64,000 nt of DNA from Lethocerus indicus (Eukaryota > Arthropoda > Insecta > Hemiptera > Belostomatidae), in NCBI GenBank assembly GCA_019843655.1, contig JACDQD010000003.1, forward strand, positions 495,346 through 559,345. Reading direction: 5' to 3'. The first letter of the stretch is position 1; the number at the start of each line of letters is the position of its first letter. Positions 11,090 to 23,100 of the stretch are shown here, piece after piece. The position numbers were made by a program, and so were the translations under genes. The notes under the pieces were generated by a model. It had not been told where the DNA came from, did not search any database, and saw only the letters and a list, made by a program, of their open reading frames with translations.

Positions 11090-13722
11090 GGAAAATACAA
11101 GCACGATTGTGCTCTGACGGACGGAATCGATAAAGTATACCTGGGCTCGGAGTATAAAATCAAGTGGGCGAGGAAAATTATTACCTGGTGGCAGAAGAAA
11201 GTAATTATATCCGAATCGAATGTGAATACGATGCGCTATTACAAAAGTCAGGCGACAATTGAATACGAAAAATGGAACCACGTTCACTCAAAATATTTTT
11301 ACATCCTACACCCGTTCAGCTCGTTTAGGTAATTTTACTGTACGATTTATACTACTACATATTTATTTTTAAAATAGCGTAAAAGTTAGGAATTAAATAT
11401 TTCCTGTAAACTTGAAAATGCAGCTGTTTTTAAAACCCTGATCTAAAATACTACTTCTATTTTAAGTGTTTTAAAAATTTATTTTTAAGAAGAAAGTTAT
11501 TATTTCCGGACTAATTAGAAAATTATCGTTTCGTTGCAGGACAACGTGGGAAATAATCATGGTGATTTATTACATCCTGCTATTTATTTTCATCCCGTTT
11601 AGGATGAGCTTCAGGCCCTGTCTAATGCGGCAGGTCATATTGAGCGTCGGCTTTTTCATGGACATTTTCGGCCTGTTCGATATACTGTGCAATTTCCTGA
11701 CCGGCTATTACATACCGAGTAAAAATTTGACAGAGCTCAATCCGAAATTTATAGCCCTGTGAGTGATTGCAATTTTAAAAACTGTAGGTTTACGCAAGCG
11801 TCATATTATGGACTATCCGCTTATTCTGTAAATTATTGATTGGGGGGGGGGTGGGGGCAAAAGATAATATTTATATTAGTAATTTATAAACAGAATTTTA
11901 ATCCATATTAAAAAAATTAAAACAATATTTTAGACTTTTTTTTTTTTTAAATATGAGTGGGTAAAAAATTATAACAAGATTGGTTTTCAACAAAAACCGT
12001 GTTAACATTCCCTAACTATATTTACTTTTCAGTTAAATTCAATCAAATCCTTCAGTGTATAAAATGCGTAACAGTATAATAATAAAAAAAAAATCACGCA
12101 TTCAATCGTTTTACAATTAAAAAAATATCGATATAATTAAAAAAAGGTACTTTTCCATTAGCTGGGCACAGATGTCGCCAATTGTAAACTAAGCGAAGCG
12201 GATGACAAAACAGTCGACAGAATAATTAAAATTGAAGAAAAACTTGCTTTGTTTTGAATGAATTCAGAGAATAAAGTACATGGCCCCAAACGAAGATTAC
12301 CCTTATTATACTACATTAAAATCTCCATCAACTAACCCAATTAACTTAATTATTCATTATCTTCATTATTGTATAGAATAGTCAATAGTATAATATGCAA
12401 TAGTTTGCTTAAAAAAATACCAATTAATGTGCTTCATTCGTTGAAACAATTCTAATTCAGCAGTCTAAAATTTGCCAAAATTGTATACCAAACCCAATTT
12501 GCTACTACTGAATAAACGAACACTAATTTTTTCTAGAAAACAGGTTGAATATAATTTAGAAAAGATAGTTTTGAATATATTATTGTTGTCACGCGTATAA
12601 TTAAAATTCATCAATTAGCAGTAGGGAATCGGGTTCGGAAAAGACAGACTAATTTTTCACCGCTAAATTAGAATCGATTATTTTAACAAACAAAGTGGTG
12701 GAATTGAAAGTTTTTGAAGCGATTCATTTCATATTATACTATTGAACATTTTAAATAATAATGAATGATTTCATTAAAATTAACTGAACGGTTGGGTTAG
12801 TTGATTGAGATTACTGGTCCAAGAAATATAGTAACTAGAGGTGTGATAATTCATATTTTTAAATTGCTAATTATCGAGTAATTATTACAACTAGTATTTA
12901 TAAGAAAACAGATTCCTTGAACAGATGTTTGAAATGACGGTCTAGAATATATTTGTGTTATAGTTATCGTTTACAGGTAAGCTATAGCCCTCTTATAATT
13001 AAATATTTATTATAGGGATAAATAAAAATAATAAAATAAACTGTAAGGGAAATGGGAAAATAGCTGAATAGCGGGAATACAAATATATGTAAAAATTAAC
13101 CAAAATATTAGTTGTATTTTATATGGTCTAACCCAGCGGTCGGTAACCTATGACCGGCCTCATATTCATAATTTATTCATTCTTAATTATTTTTTTTTTT
13201 TGTTTTCTGTATAATGAGATAACGTGTAATCTGAAATAGAAATAATGTGACCCACTAGCAAAGAGTTTTGTAAAAACAAAATTGAAAAAAGCCACTTGTA
13301 CGAATCTTGTCTGCCCCAAACCTAACATAATCCCTGTTTAATTTTTTGTGAAATTGAACAACTTATTATTACAATAAATTCCCTTCCTTATTTGTTTTCT
13401 CTTCAATTGGGCTTGTTTAGTTGTTTATTTGAAAAAAAAAAATATCGTATCATTCGGACAGAAAATATTACGAACCTGGACCAACTTTGGTCCACCGACC
13501 GTAATAAACTCTTACGATTTTAAGGCCCTTCAATTTAAGTCGAGAGGGAATAAAATTTAACAATAAAAATAAAACATATGTGTAAATGTGTGTGCACTCC
13601 TCATTAAAAGAGGCTGAAAAAAAAAAAATCATCGTTCTCATTAATTTATATCTATTTACTTATTACATCATGTTATTTCTTTATGTACTCTTTAAAATGT
13701 TTAAGCCTCTAAAGTTTGCCTG

Positions 13723-13768
<46 letters not shown>

Positions 13769-16159
13769 ATTTTTTTGTCAGCAAAAGATATTTTCAAGAT
13801 ATTTCTTTACTTCTTGTTAAGGATAATACAGTCTTTTCTGTTTATCTGAAAATAATTTTTTTATTTTTTTTTTTTTTATCCCGTGTTCCAGGCGTTATAT
13901 GAGGACCTATTTCGTCGTCGATTTAATCCCTTCAATACCCATCAACGTGATATCGAGGGTTTTCAAATTGCCGTGCATCGCCAGAAAGCTGATAACAGGC
14001 GTCTACCTGATAAGATTTTTCAGAATCGGGACATTCTGGATTTATTTTCGAAATATTTCCCAGGTAAACGCGGTACAGTTTTTCGCAGGAAATTCAAAAT
14101 TGCGAGTTCTGGGGGAATTTAAAAAAAATTTTTTTTTTTCACTCTTTTATTGTTACAACTGTAAAATGATACAACAAGCAACAAGAGACCCACTGGTTTC
14201 CCCGTTTTTTTTTTTTTTATAATTTTATTTATTTAAACATTTAGTGGCCACTTCCTTTTCAGGCGTCTTTAACGAACGTTTGGGATGTTGGGGAATTTTT
14301 TTAAAAAATTAATATCGTTTTTTCACAATTTCAGAAATGCGACTTGGGCAAGAAAACGCGCACGATAATACACTTGGCGGTCGTTTACGCTGCGGCTGCC
14401 CACTGGCTCTGTTGTTGCCTCGTCTACTGTATAAAATTATCAACTTTGGTTAGTAGTAGCGTATAAAAGTTCATTTAACCAGCTTAATTCTAATACCAAT
14501 ATCGGAATCCACAATCGCAGGCGACGATTTAAACCCCCCCCCCGTCTGTGTTGTTCCAAAATTGATTTCGTTATAGAGTTATTTTTTCGGTATTGAATAG
14601 CTTCGACTCTGGTCGAGGACGGCCCAATACTGTCAGCATCATGTCAGCACCGTTTTGTTCAGATCAGAGCTAGAACAGACAGAGTAGTGACATAAATAAA
14701 CCTTTTACGGCTCTTTTCTTTAAACGTCTCTAATACAAATGGATTTGTACTTTCAGCTTTCAGATTTCGACGACGACGACACATTGAACAGAAAGCTGAT
14801 CGACGTACTGAAACAGTACCTGGACGAATTGCTGCTGGTGGCTAATATAATCTTCCTGAATCTCAGGGAATACCATTACGTGAGATACAAAGATTCGACG
14901 ACTCTGTACGCGGGACATTTCGTCGGCACAGTAATCGGCATCGTTGCCACCGCCTACGTAATAGGTGAGCTTTTACCTGGGGAAAAAACTTTCCTCTTCG
15001 ACGCCTACAGCGTAGAGAATTTCGAAATTACGAAATTTTTATTGCCTCCAATCGCCTGTTGAAATTCGCCCAAATGTCCCCGAAATATCAGCGTTTAAGT
15101 TGCCGGCGGTATTAAAAAAATAAAAAAATGGGGACAGTTTCCCCCCGAAGTTCTGGCAGTTTGATGAGAGGTTCAAATTGAAAATCGACATAAAATGAAT
15201 GAATTTCCCTCGAAATTCAAAGGTCTAATACAGGGGTGGGCGAAAATTTTAAGAGGCCGAAGAGCCAAATTCGCCCCAAAAGCCATTATAATTTCGTGTC
15301 AATAGGCGAGCTTTTTTTTACATTTTTTCTGTAATTTCCACGAATTATTTACTAAATTAGTGTAATTCCGAATTTTTTTTTTCTGGCAGTTTGTCCACAG
15401 CCAGAAAGCATCGTGGAACGTCGTTCTCTCGTCGTGCAAGAAAATTGCAAAACTCTTTTGTAAAGTCGGGGCAAAGAACGGACGAAAGTCCGCTGAACGA
15501 ATTGTGAACGAAAATGCGGACGTTTTTCGGTAATTTTCCAACTGAAATTCGAAACGCCGAAATAAAAACTGGTCTTTCCGACAGAAATTTTAACTCTTTT
15601 GCGCCAACTTTTGACCTCTTCGCAATTTTATATTATACAGAGGGGTCCCAAAAAAAAGGTATCCACCGTTTGAAAAGTCCATAACTTTCAAACTAATTGA
15701 CGGAGTTGTGTCTCATTTTTGGTAGTGTTATAGTGTTGTGTAGTTCGGGGGCAATTGCGCCCCATACAATACGTTGTATGTATGGGCTTATCTCGACGAA
15801 AATCTACCAGGAAGATGGAATTGAGGCCGTAGAGTATCCACCAGGCGTTCCCCCCCCCCCGGACTTAACTCTTCTGGACTTTTACCTCCTGTGGGGGGAA
15901 CACTAAAGGACCTCGTTTATCGACCAAAAAAGCCAGGCACATTGGATGAACTTGGAGGAGAATCCATCCTACATATTCGTGTGCAAATATCCGACTGGAC
16001 ACGTTGTGCAGTCAATAAGTTAGTGCTGCAGTTGGGCGGCGGCATCTTTAAGTTGGGACTTTAAGCTACACTTTCACCAAAAATGAGAGACACAACTCCG
16101 TCAATCGGTTTGCAAGTTATGGACTGTTAAACGGTGGATACATTTTTTTTGTACCACTC

Positions 16160-16215
<56 letters not shown>

Positions 16216-17962
16216 GTGTTTGTTTTCCAGCCGAATACATAAGGATGACGCTGACCAGGGAAGCGGCCAATTTGAATTACACTCAGATTTCGGACGAAAT
16301 GGAAGCTTTCATGGACAGCGCCAAAGTGCCGGACGATTTGAGAGAGAGAATACGCAAATATCTGAAGGAAAAATATCGCGGAAAATATTTCGACGAAAAG
16401 CTCCTCTTTTCATCCTTCCCGGGTACGTATACTTATAGGAGTTCTTCCAGTCCATTGCGGATCGGCTTAATAGCGCGTTTTCGCAGGAAATTTTGTACCG
16501 CCTCCGTGTTTAGGTTTAAAATGGGGTAAAGGGGGACGCGGGGGTGGGCGCGGGCCACTATATTAGGGGTAACCAAAAGTAATCAACTATTTGAGAAGAG
16601 AACTCCTCGAGACCAAAATACATCTTGTCAAATTGTCGATTGCTTTCGGGTAGACCTGATACCGGTATGGCGGTATATTAACCGGATTAATTCCCGGGTT
16701 ATTCTACACGACAGGGTCAAAATTCGTTTATTCTGTTGAGCTGCGGGGGCCGTCCTCTGGGGACAAATCTGGAACGGCGAAAATTCAGTTCAGTTTACTC
16801 CCCCCCCACAGACGGCGTGTCCGAAGTCGGAAAGCAAATTGTGTGACAAATATGGCACGTAACGGTGTGAACGCGGTTGACGAGTTTTATATATACGGAG
16901 GGGTCCAAAAAAATGTATCCACTATTTTGGCAAGTCCATAACTTGCACAGTGTTGTATTTCGGGCCGATTCTGTTTGGATGTTAACGCTTTAAGTTGGAC
17001 TTTAAGCTACACTTTCACCGAAAATGAGAGAGAGACAACTCCGTCAATTAGTTTGCAAGTTATGGACCGTTGAACGGTGGATACATTTTTTGTGGACCCC
17101 TCGCTGTTTTTTTTTTTTTTTTTAGTTCCTTTAAAATGTCCGTCTGACTGTCGGACGCGGTTTTCACCCGCCCTGTTTGTTCCCCCAAACAGAGAACCTG
17201 CGCCACGACCTGTACAGGAACAGTTGCCGGGAGTTCATAAGGAAGGTGACGATATTCGAAAAACTGCCCCAATTCCTTATCAACGCCCTCGTCACCAAGC
17301 TGATACCCGAAATGGTGTTCACCAACGACAGGATAGTGGAGGCCGGCGACGAGGGCAACTGCATGTATTTCATCTCGTCCGGCACCGTCGCCGTATATTC
17401 GGCCCAAGGCAAAGAGGTATTAACTGTGACCGGAGCCAATTAGTCAATTACTTAGTTTAATATACCTGTTTTGTTGTCTGCGAGGGGTTGTGGAGTGCGC
17501 GGTAGGTTCGTCGTGTTTCTCTGTCCAGCACTCGCCATCTTCAGTAGCGGTATCGGTCACTTTCTTGTCCGGTACAAGTGAAAGTGACACAGCGCTACTG
17601 AAGATGGGGCGAGCGGCCCCGAAACCGGTCCGGCGCGAGGGGAGCATTAAGTAAGGATGGTGGGCACAGTATATCTACGTTATAATTGTACACCAAAAAG
17701 ACCCCACTGTGTAGGCTACAAGGGTGTAGACCTGTATCGCTGTTTTTTCCAGCTCTGCCACCTGGAGGACGGCTCCTACTTCGGCGAGCTGGCGCTGTTG
17801 GACGTCGAGAAGAGGCGGATGGCCAGCGTCGTCGCCGTCTCCACCGGTGAGATATTCCGCCTGGAGAGGGACGACTTTATGGCGTTGGTGAAACCGTTTC
17901 CAGAACTGTACAACCGTATCAAGGGGGAAGCCGTCAAGAGACTGTCCGTCGTTTCCAGCTAG
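11090..17962 (+). CDS. HCN/CNG-like channel with divergent pore, 5' end missing
   Basis: Six-transmembrane channel-like protein of the cyclic-nucleotide-gated superfamily, plasma membrane. Eight exons with matching phases: 11090-11328, 11540-11758, 13892-14063, 14335-14448, 14757-14964, 16231-16422, 17193-17416, 17753-17962 (525 residues, stop TAG). Order: HDC motif, ILHPFSSFR before S1 (WEIIMVIYYILLFIFIPF), S2, S3 (YMRTYFVVDLIPSIP), a weakly charged S4, S5 (AAAAHWLCCCLVYC), pore, S6 (FVGTVIGIVATAYVIAEYI), C-linker (YRGKYFDEKLLF), cNBD. The cNBD keeps YFGELALL and RRMAS, the Glu and Arg that contact cyclic nucleotide in this family. The pore loop lacks GYG: the expected place reads IIFLNLREYHYV. 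The first exon is not found, since exon 1 here opens in frame without a start. Introns 5-7 carry transposon remnants. Ion conduction cannot be assumed. Confidence 0.9.
13130..13505. mobile_element. hAT-like non-autonomous element in channel intron 2
   Basis: The left edge reads CCCAGCGGTCGGTAACC and the right edge TTTGGTCCACCGACCG, whose complement starts CGGTCGGTGGACC. Such edges are typical of hAT-superfamily DNA elements. The interior is AT-rich with no transposase frame. Confidence 0.55.
13726..13762. repeat. (TA)n microsatellite
   Basis: About 18 TA units in channel intron 2, 130 bp upstream of the acceptor at 13891. Confidence 0.95.
15140..16166. mobile_element. Composite hAT-edge plus mariner-like (M1) repeat in channel intron 5
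   Basis: The left part begins with a hAT-type edge, CAGGGGTGGGCGAAAATTTT, followed by AAGAGGCCGAAGAGCC. From 15638 a complete family M1 element follows: terminal CAGAGGGGTCC and GTATCCACCG, then the inverted end ATACATTTTTTTTG...CACTCTCTGTA at 16164. Inside is a decayed transposase tail resembling PDLTPLDFYLWG and LKDLVYRPKKP of the IS630-Tc1-mariner superfamily. The whole 1 kb is nearly repeated at 33440-34546. Confidence 0.8.
16163..16212. repeat. (TA)n microsatellite abutting M1 element, next to exon acceptor
   Basis: About 25 TA units start at the terminal base of the M1 element and end 18 bp before the channel exon starting at 16231. Confidence 0.95.
16894..17107. mobile_element. Short M1 mariner-like MITE in channel intron 6
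   Basis: A 214-bp copy that keeps both inverted ends (GGAGGGGTCCAAAAAAATG and TACATTTTTTGTGGACCCC) but has lost the interior. It lies in the intron between 16423 and 17192. Confidence 0.8.
17505..17650. mobile_element. M2 palindromic MITE in channel intron 7
   Basis: Arms TCGCCATCTTCAGTAGCGG and CGCTACTGAAGATGGGGCGA flank a very short centre. It lies between the two cNBD exons. Confidence 0.75.
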
Positions 17963-18147
17963 CCGGGTTTCGCCGGGGTAGGTTTTCAAAAAAAAATATC
18001 TTAAAAAAAACCCCTAGGTTAAAAATTCTTCACAGTCCAAGAGATGCATTCTTTCGACACGTCCAGCTGGTTATTCAAAGATGAATCCACGAAAACGAGC
18101 TTTTAAAAAGGGTTCAAAATGTAATACAGTTGGTTCACCAGAAATTG

Positions 18148-18366
18148 CTAGACCGGTTTCGCGGCCGCTCGCCCCGAAATCTTCAGTAGCGCCGTGTCAG
18201 TCACTGTACAGTACAGGTGACACTGTCGGCGGTGGGCAGTGAGGATGCCACCTGAAAAACATCCAACGGTGACAGTAACACAGCGCTACTGAAGATGGCG
18301 AGCGGCCGAAACCGGTCTAGCAGAAGACCGAACCGGCGAGAGGAGACAGAAACACCACAAACCTAC
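18148..18366. mobile_element. M2 palindromic MITE
   Basis: Left arm GCTAGACCGGTTTCGCGG...CTTCAGTAGCGCC and right arm GGCGCTACTGAAGATGGCG-like, ending GAGGAGACAGAAACACC. The internal GATGCCACCTGAAAAACATCC matches other family members. Confidence 0.85.
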
Positions 18367-19361
18367 GGTACTAAAATTAATTGTTTCTGTCGAGAGGCCC
18401 TTTTCAATTTACTGGTATCAAACTATTACTTCGTATTATTATTAAATTTATTTATTAAAATAAGAAAGTTTTTTTTTATTTGAAATTAAAATACTACTAC
18501 ATATTCATTTCATTTTGTACCTTAATTGCTCCAATTCTGGTGATTTATTTTATACAAAGATGTATATTTATTTATTAGTTGGGTCAAATTTATTATTTTA
18601 CAGAGTTCAAATAAATAAGGAAAACCTTCCAATTGTATTTGTAGTCCCAAGTTAAATTTTCAATTAAATATTAAGTTCTACCAACATGGCCTAATCTAAG
18701 ATATTTCAAATCATTTCTGGTCTTTAGATCCTAAGCTGTGATACTTTATACATCTCTCTAGTTGGCTATGTAAATATCTTGTGTAAGGGAAATTAGTATT
18801 CGATAATCTTCAATATCAATAATATTCGAACCTTTCAATCGCATTAAGAGAGTATAGTGCCATCATGTATATAATGCTTGATCTAATACAGTTTAGATAT
18901 TAGAAAAGTCATATTATCATTGTTTTTAAAAATCTGTATTTATTCATAAAAACAGGGTACTGGAGTGGTGGCTTATTTGATCATCGTAGATTGCTGCAAT
19001 CACAAACTGGGAACACTTTGGTCAATCAACTAATATCACTAGAAGGTACTGTACAACATTTTCAGTAGAACAAAAATTCGGGAGTCATTGTTGGGTTGAA
19101 ACTGAACGAAACATTTTTCTCAAAATATAAAGCATATAATTCTTAAAGAACAGTATCATTTAGCGTACAATGTTTTGACTCCTATTAAATAGCCAATAAT
19201 GACCTAAGAGTAGAACTCCAGATGTAAAATATACAACTTTTTTGTACCGAATCTATTTCAATATATGTTAAGAATACCAATTTATATTTTGCAGTATGTT
19301 TATTTATCTTTAGTCACCGGTTAATATTTTTTACAAAGTGTCGGATGTTTCACAAATTAAC

Positions 19362-19362
<1 letters not shown>

Positions 19363-19415
<53 letters not shown>
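19363..19415. repeat. (TA)n microsatellite
   Basis: About 26 TA units. Confidence 0.97.
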
Positions 19416-19418
<3 letters not shown>

Positions 19419-20172
19419 TTTTATAAATATGCAGTTATCACAGTGTCTAAAAAAAAAATAAAATCTACACAACTTAAAATACAAAATATATACAGCTACA
19501 GCTTTGTCTAAGCCTATTTCCAGCGGTGAGATAGCCTAGAAAATAAGGGTGGAATTTTGTCCAAAACGGTTACAAATTATACCTCTATTGAAATGAAGGA
19601 TACTTTCAAATTACTTTCATACATGTGTGTGTGTGTGTGTGTGAAAAAATATATATATATCTCTGGCAGGATATGCCACAGCCTTCCTTGTGGCATAAGA
19701 TTATTGACATAGTACTGAATGATCTTCAGTAAAATGCCATAATTAATTTCGAATAATTGACTATTTGCAGTTATGTTTCGAATGTTTTGAGACCAATTAA
19801 TTCTCCCTTTAAGCAAATTATCGATATTCAGAGCGGGCCCAAGGACAGGGCCCGCTCAGGGGTATATTGTAACATCCCTTTCATGTAAACAGTTTTGAAA
19901 TAATAACATAATTAAAATGGTTCTAATTACTGTCATACAATTTACACTTTTCGTTCACCCTAATCCAACCGCCATTTTCTTTCTTAGTTTTTTAATTAAA
20001 AATATCTGAACAAAATTAATCTGAACAAAATTATTTACCATACTACTTCAGACAGTAATTCTTTAATAATCCTCCGATGAAGATATTCTTGAAGGGGTTG
20101 ACACAAAGCATGACATCATGTAAAGGGACACAGTGGACATGTACACACATATTACACTAATCCCAGTTGCTG

Positions 20173-23100
20173 TTATCCATAATAGCAGGGATTGGACAAA
20201 TAGCCTCGAACTTCTGAAAAAAAAAAACAAAAACAAATATATTATTATTTATTTGGTTAAATCGAAGGGCTCCAATTAATGCACCATTCTCCAGGGCCAC
20301 AATTTAGAGTGAGAGGGAAGGAGCAAATATTGACACAATCAGGTGCAATTAGTGTACCAAAGTGAATTACACTTGACCCTCGAACTAGACCCCATTTTCG
20401 GGTCTAAAACCCCATTTAGAGCCGATTTTGTGCGTAAAACCCATTTTTCGGCCTACTTTAGATTTTGCGCCTAAAAACCGCATTTTTGGCCCTACTTTAC
20501 GCCTAAAAACACCATTTTTGGGCCTAAAAACAGCATTTTTGGGCCTAAAAACCGCATTTTAGAGCCGACTTTGGACTTAAAAACGGCATTTCAGGGCCGA
20601 TTTTACGCCTAAAAACATTTTTTGGCCCTAAAAGCCGCATTTTTGTGGCAAGTTACCGCCTAAAAACCGCATTTTAGAGCCGATTTTGGGCTTAAAAACG
20701 GCATTTTAGAGCCGATTTTTCGCTTAAAAACCACATGTTTGGGCCTACTTTACGCCTAAAAATAGAATTTTTGGGCCTACTTTACGCCTAAAACAGCATT
20801 TTGGGCCTATTAAGCATTTTGTCTAAAACCGCAATTTTGTGCCGATTGTTCCCCTAAAACTAAATTTTCGTGTCTAAAACCGCATTTCGGGCCGATTTTA
20901 GACGTCTATCTATCCCGTATTCCGCCCACAAGTGTACCGGAGTGAATTACACTTGCCCCCAAAATGCTGTTGGGCCAATTTCGTGTCTGAAACCTCATTT
21001 TCGGGCCGATTTCGTGTCGAACCAACCGTATTTCTCTGTACCAATTTTGAGCCTATCGCGCCGCCAGATGTCTACTAGGGCGGTTGTGCGGATTCAGTTT
21101 TGATCAATTAAATTTAACGCGATATTGGGAGGAATTTGTCGGACGGTACTTGGATATAGATCGCAGTATCGGACAGACGATTGGGGCACTTACCGCAAAG
21201 CCCGTAATACTTGGTGGAGGGAGTCGTCCCCTGGAGGGTACACGAAGGCGTCCCCTTCCTGTAGGCCGTCACTCCGATTATGTTGCCTCTGAATGTACAA
21301 AATGTTAACGTTAGAGTGAATGACACGCATAAAACCAGATATAAAACTTTGGCACACTACCGTTAGGTAGCTGACGGTTTCCTTGATCTATAATATCCTA
21401 TAATCAGTTTATAGACTACAGTATATCGATCTTGGTGATTGCTATAGTCCGTGCTCAATTCTTATATCTTAGCAGAACAGTGCGCTTTGACTGGGTCCAT
21501 ATTTTACGTACATTACGATATTTCAGGTAATGTACCGGTCAATTGTGTCGATTGAATCAACCTCACTTCAATAAGAAGTTTTGCGGGCAGGGTCAATATT
21601 TCGAATGAAAATTTACATTTTGCGTCATGTTATGTTATTTTTCGATTGCGCTCCCACTTCTCAGGACGGTTAAAAATCCACACCGTGTTTTATCCGCACG
21701 AATGCACAGACAATAAGATGGATTATTTCACTTAAATAAACCGTCGAACAATAATAAAGTATGGATATTGCCATATTTCAAAATTTACGTACGAATCTTT
21801 TTCCTGACGAATTTTACATCGATTATTGGACATAGCGATATAACCGAATATCATTCTTATTTACTGAACTATTTCATATAATTTCGAATTAATGAATATT
21901 TTCCGTAAAATATGTTGTATTTAACACTAGGTTTTGTGGACGAATAGAGAATTTCAAAATTACAAAACTTTTGAAAAAAAAATTGATAGACATTCCCTAG
22001 TTGAATGGATGAAAGTCGGCGCAAAAACAAATTCAAACAGTTTTTTGTAATTTTCCTACTGAAATTTAAAACGCATCGTTTTGACACATCCCATAAGGCT
22101 AGCGCCGGATATGGTTTCAAGTCGTCCGTGAATTTTGTACTTTTTAAAAAAAGTACAAAAATCGTACGACCGAAGTGGAAGAGAAACACATCGGAATTTG
22201 GCGGTATTTACGCAGGGCCGTAGTTGCATACGTAGAGCTTCGTGTATTTCGCCCCTTCCAAATAGTACGAATATCCGCAGCCGACTAGGTAGGTGTCGCC
22301 CCAAATTATCTGAAAGTTAATTACCTGTAATTACTGTACTGATCGAGGAAATCAATCAGGAAAAATCTAACTAAAATTACAACAGCAGTTACGAGGTCAA
22401 TGAATGGGAAATCGGGATGCAAGAAGTATATGAGAAGCTAAAAATTATGCTCTGTACGGAACCGCCATTTTTTTTTACGTTAAAATTATATTCGGGTTTA
22501 TTTTATTTTATTCGCTATCTTCTACTGACGCTGGGAGAAACCTTAATTGTCGATAAACTGGACGGGTGGCAATTACTCCCATCTCCTGTGAATTCTACTC
22601 TGGAATGTGGTAATTTTTTGTTTGTTTGAGGCTTAAATGTCCAGTTTCGAGTAATAATTATTCGAATCATTAATAACTAAGTCATCGCGGATTTCACCTA
22701 ATAGATGACATTATTTGCGGGGAAAATCTCCAGTTATTTAGTTATAATATTATATGTAAATATAATATAAGTTTATATTTTAATTACATAATGAATGGTG
22801 TATACCTGGGAGTAGTGTCCGGTGTTGTGGGAGAACGATCCGTGATATCCCTGGGTGTAGACTTCGTTGAACCAGTTTTTGATCTGCGTCGGGAAGTCCG
22901 GAGTCTGGCCGAGGGGACTCGGACCCGGAGACGACCAACTTGACGCCAAGTTCTGCCCAACGGTGAACCTGACTGCTCACAGATACGAAACTATAGATTA
23001 TTATTGGAGGACTCATTAGATGGCCGGAGGACCGGCGGGAGGACTCATCGGACGGCCGGAGGACCGGCGGGAGGACTCATCGGACGGCCGGAGGACCGGC

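Larger units (their letters stand above)
17963..20172. other. Convergent 3' region between channel and CAP gene A
   Basis: Both flanking genes end here. Contents: an M2 MITE copy at 18148-18366, (TA)n at 19363-19415 and (GT)n at 19625-19642. The rest is AT-rich sequence with no conserved frame. Confidence 0.55.
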
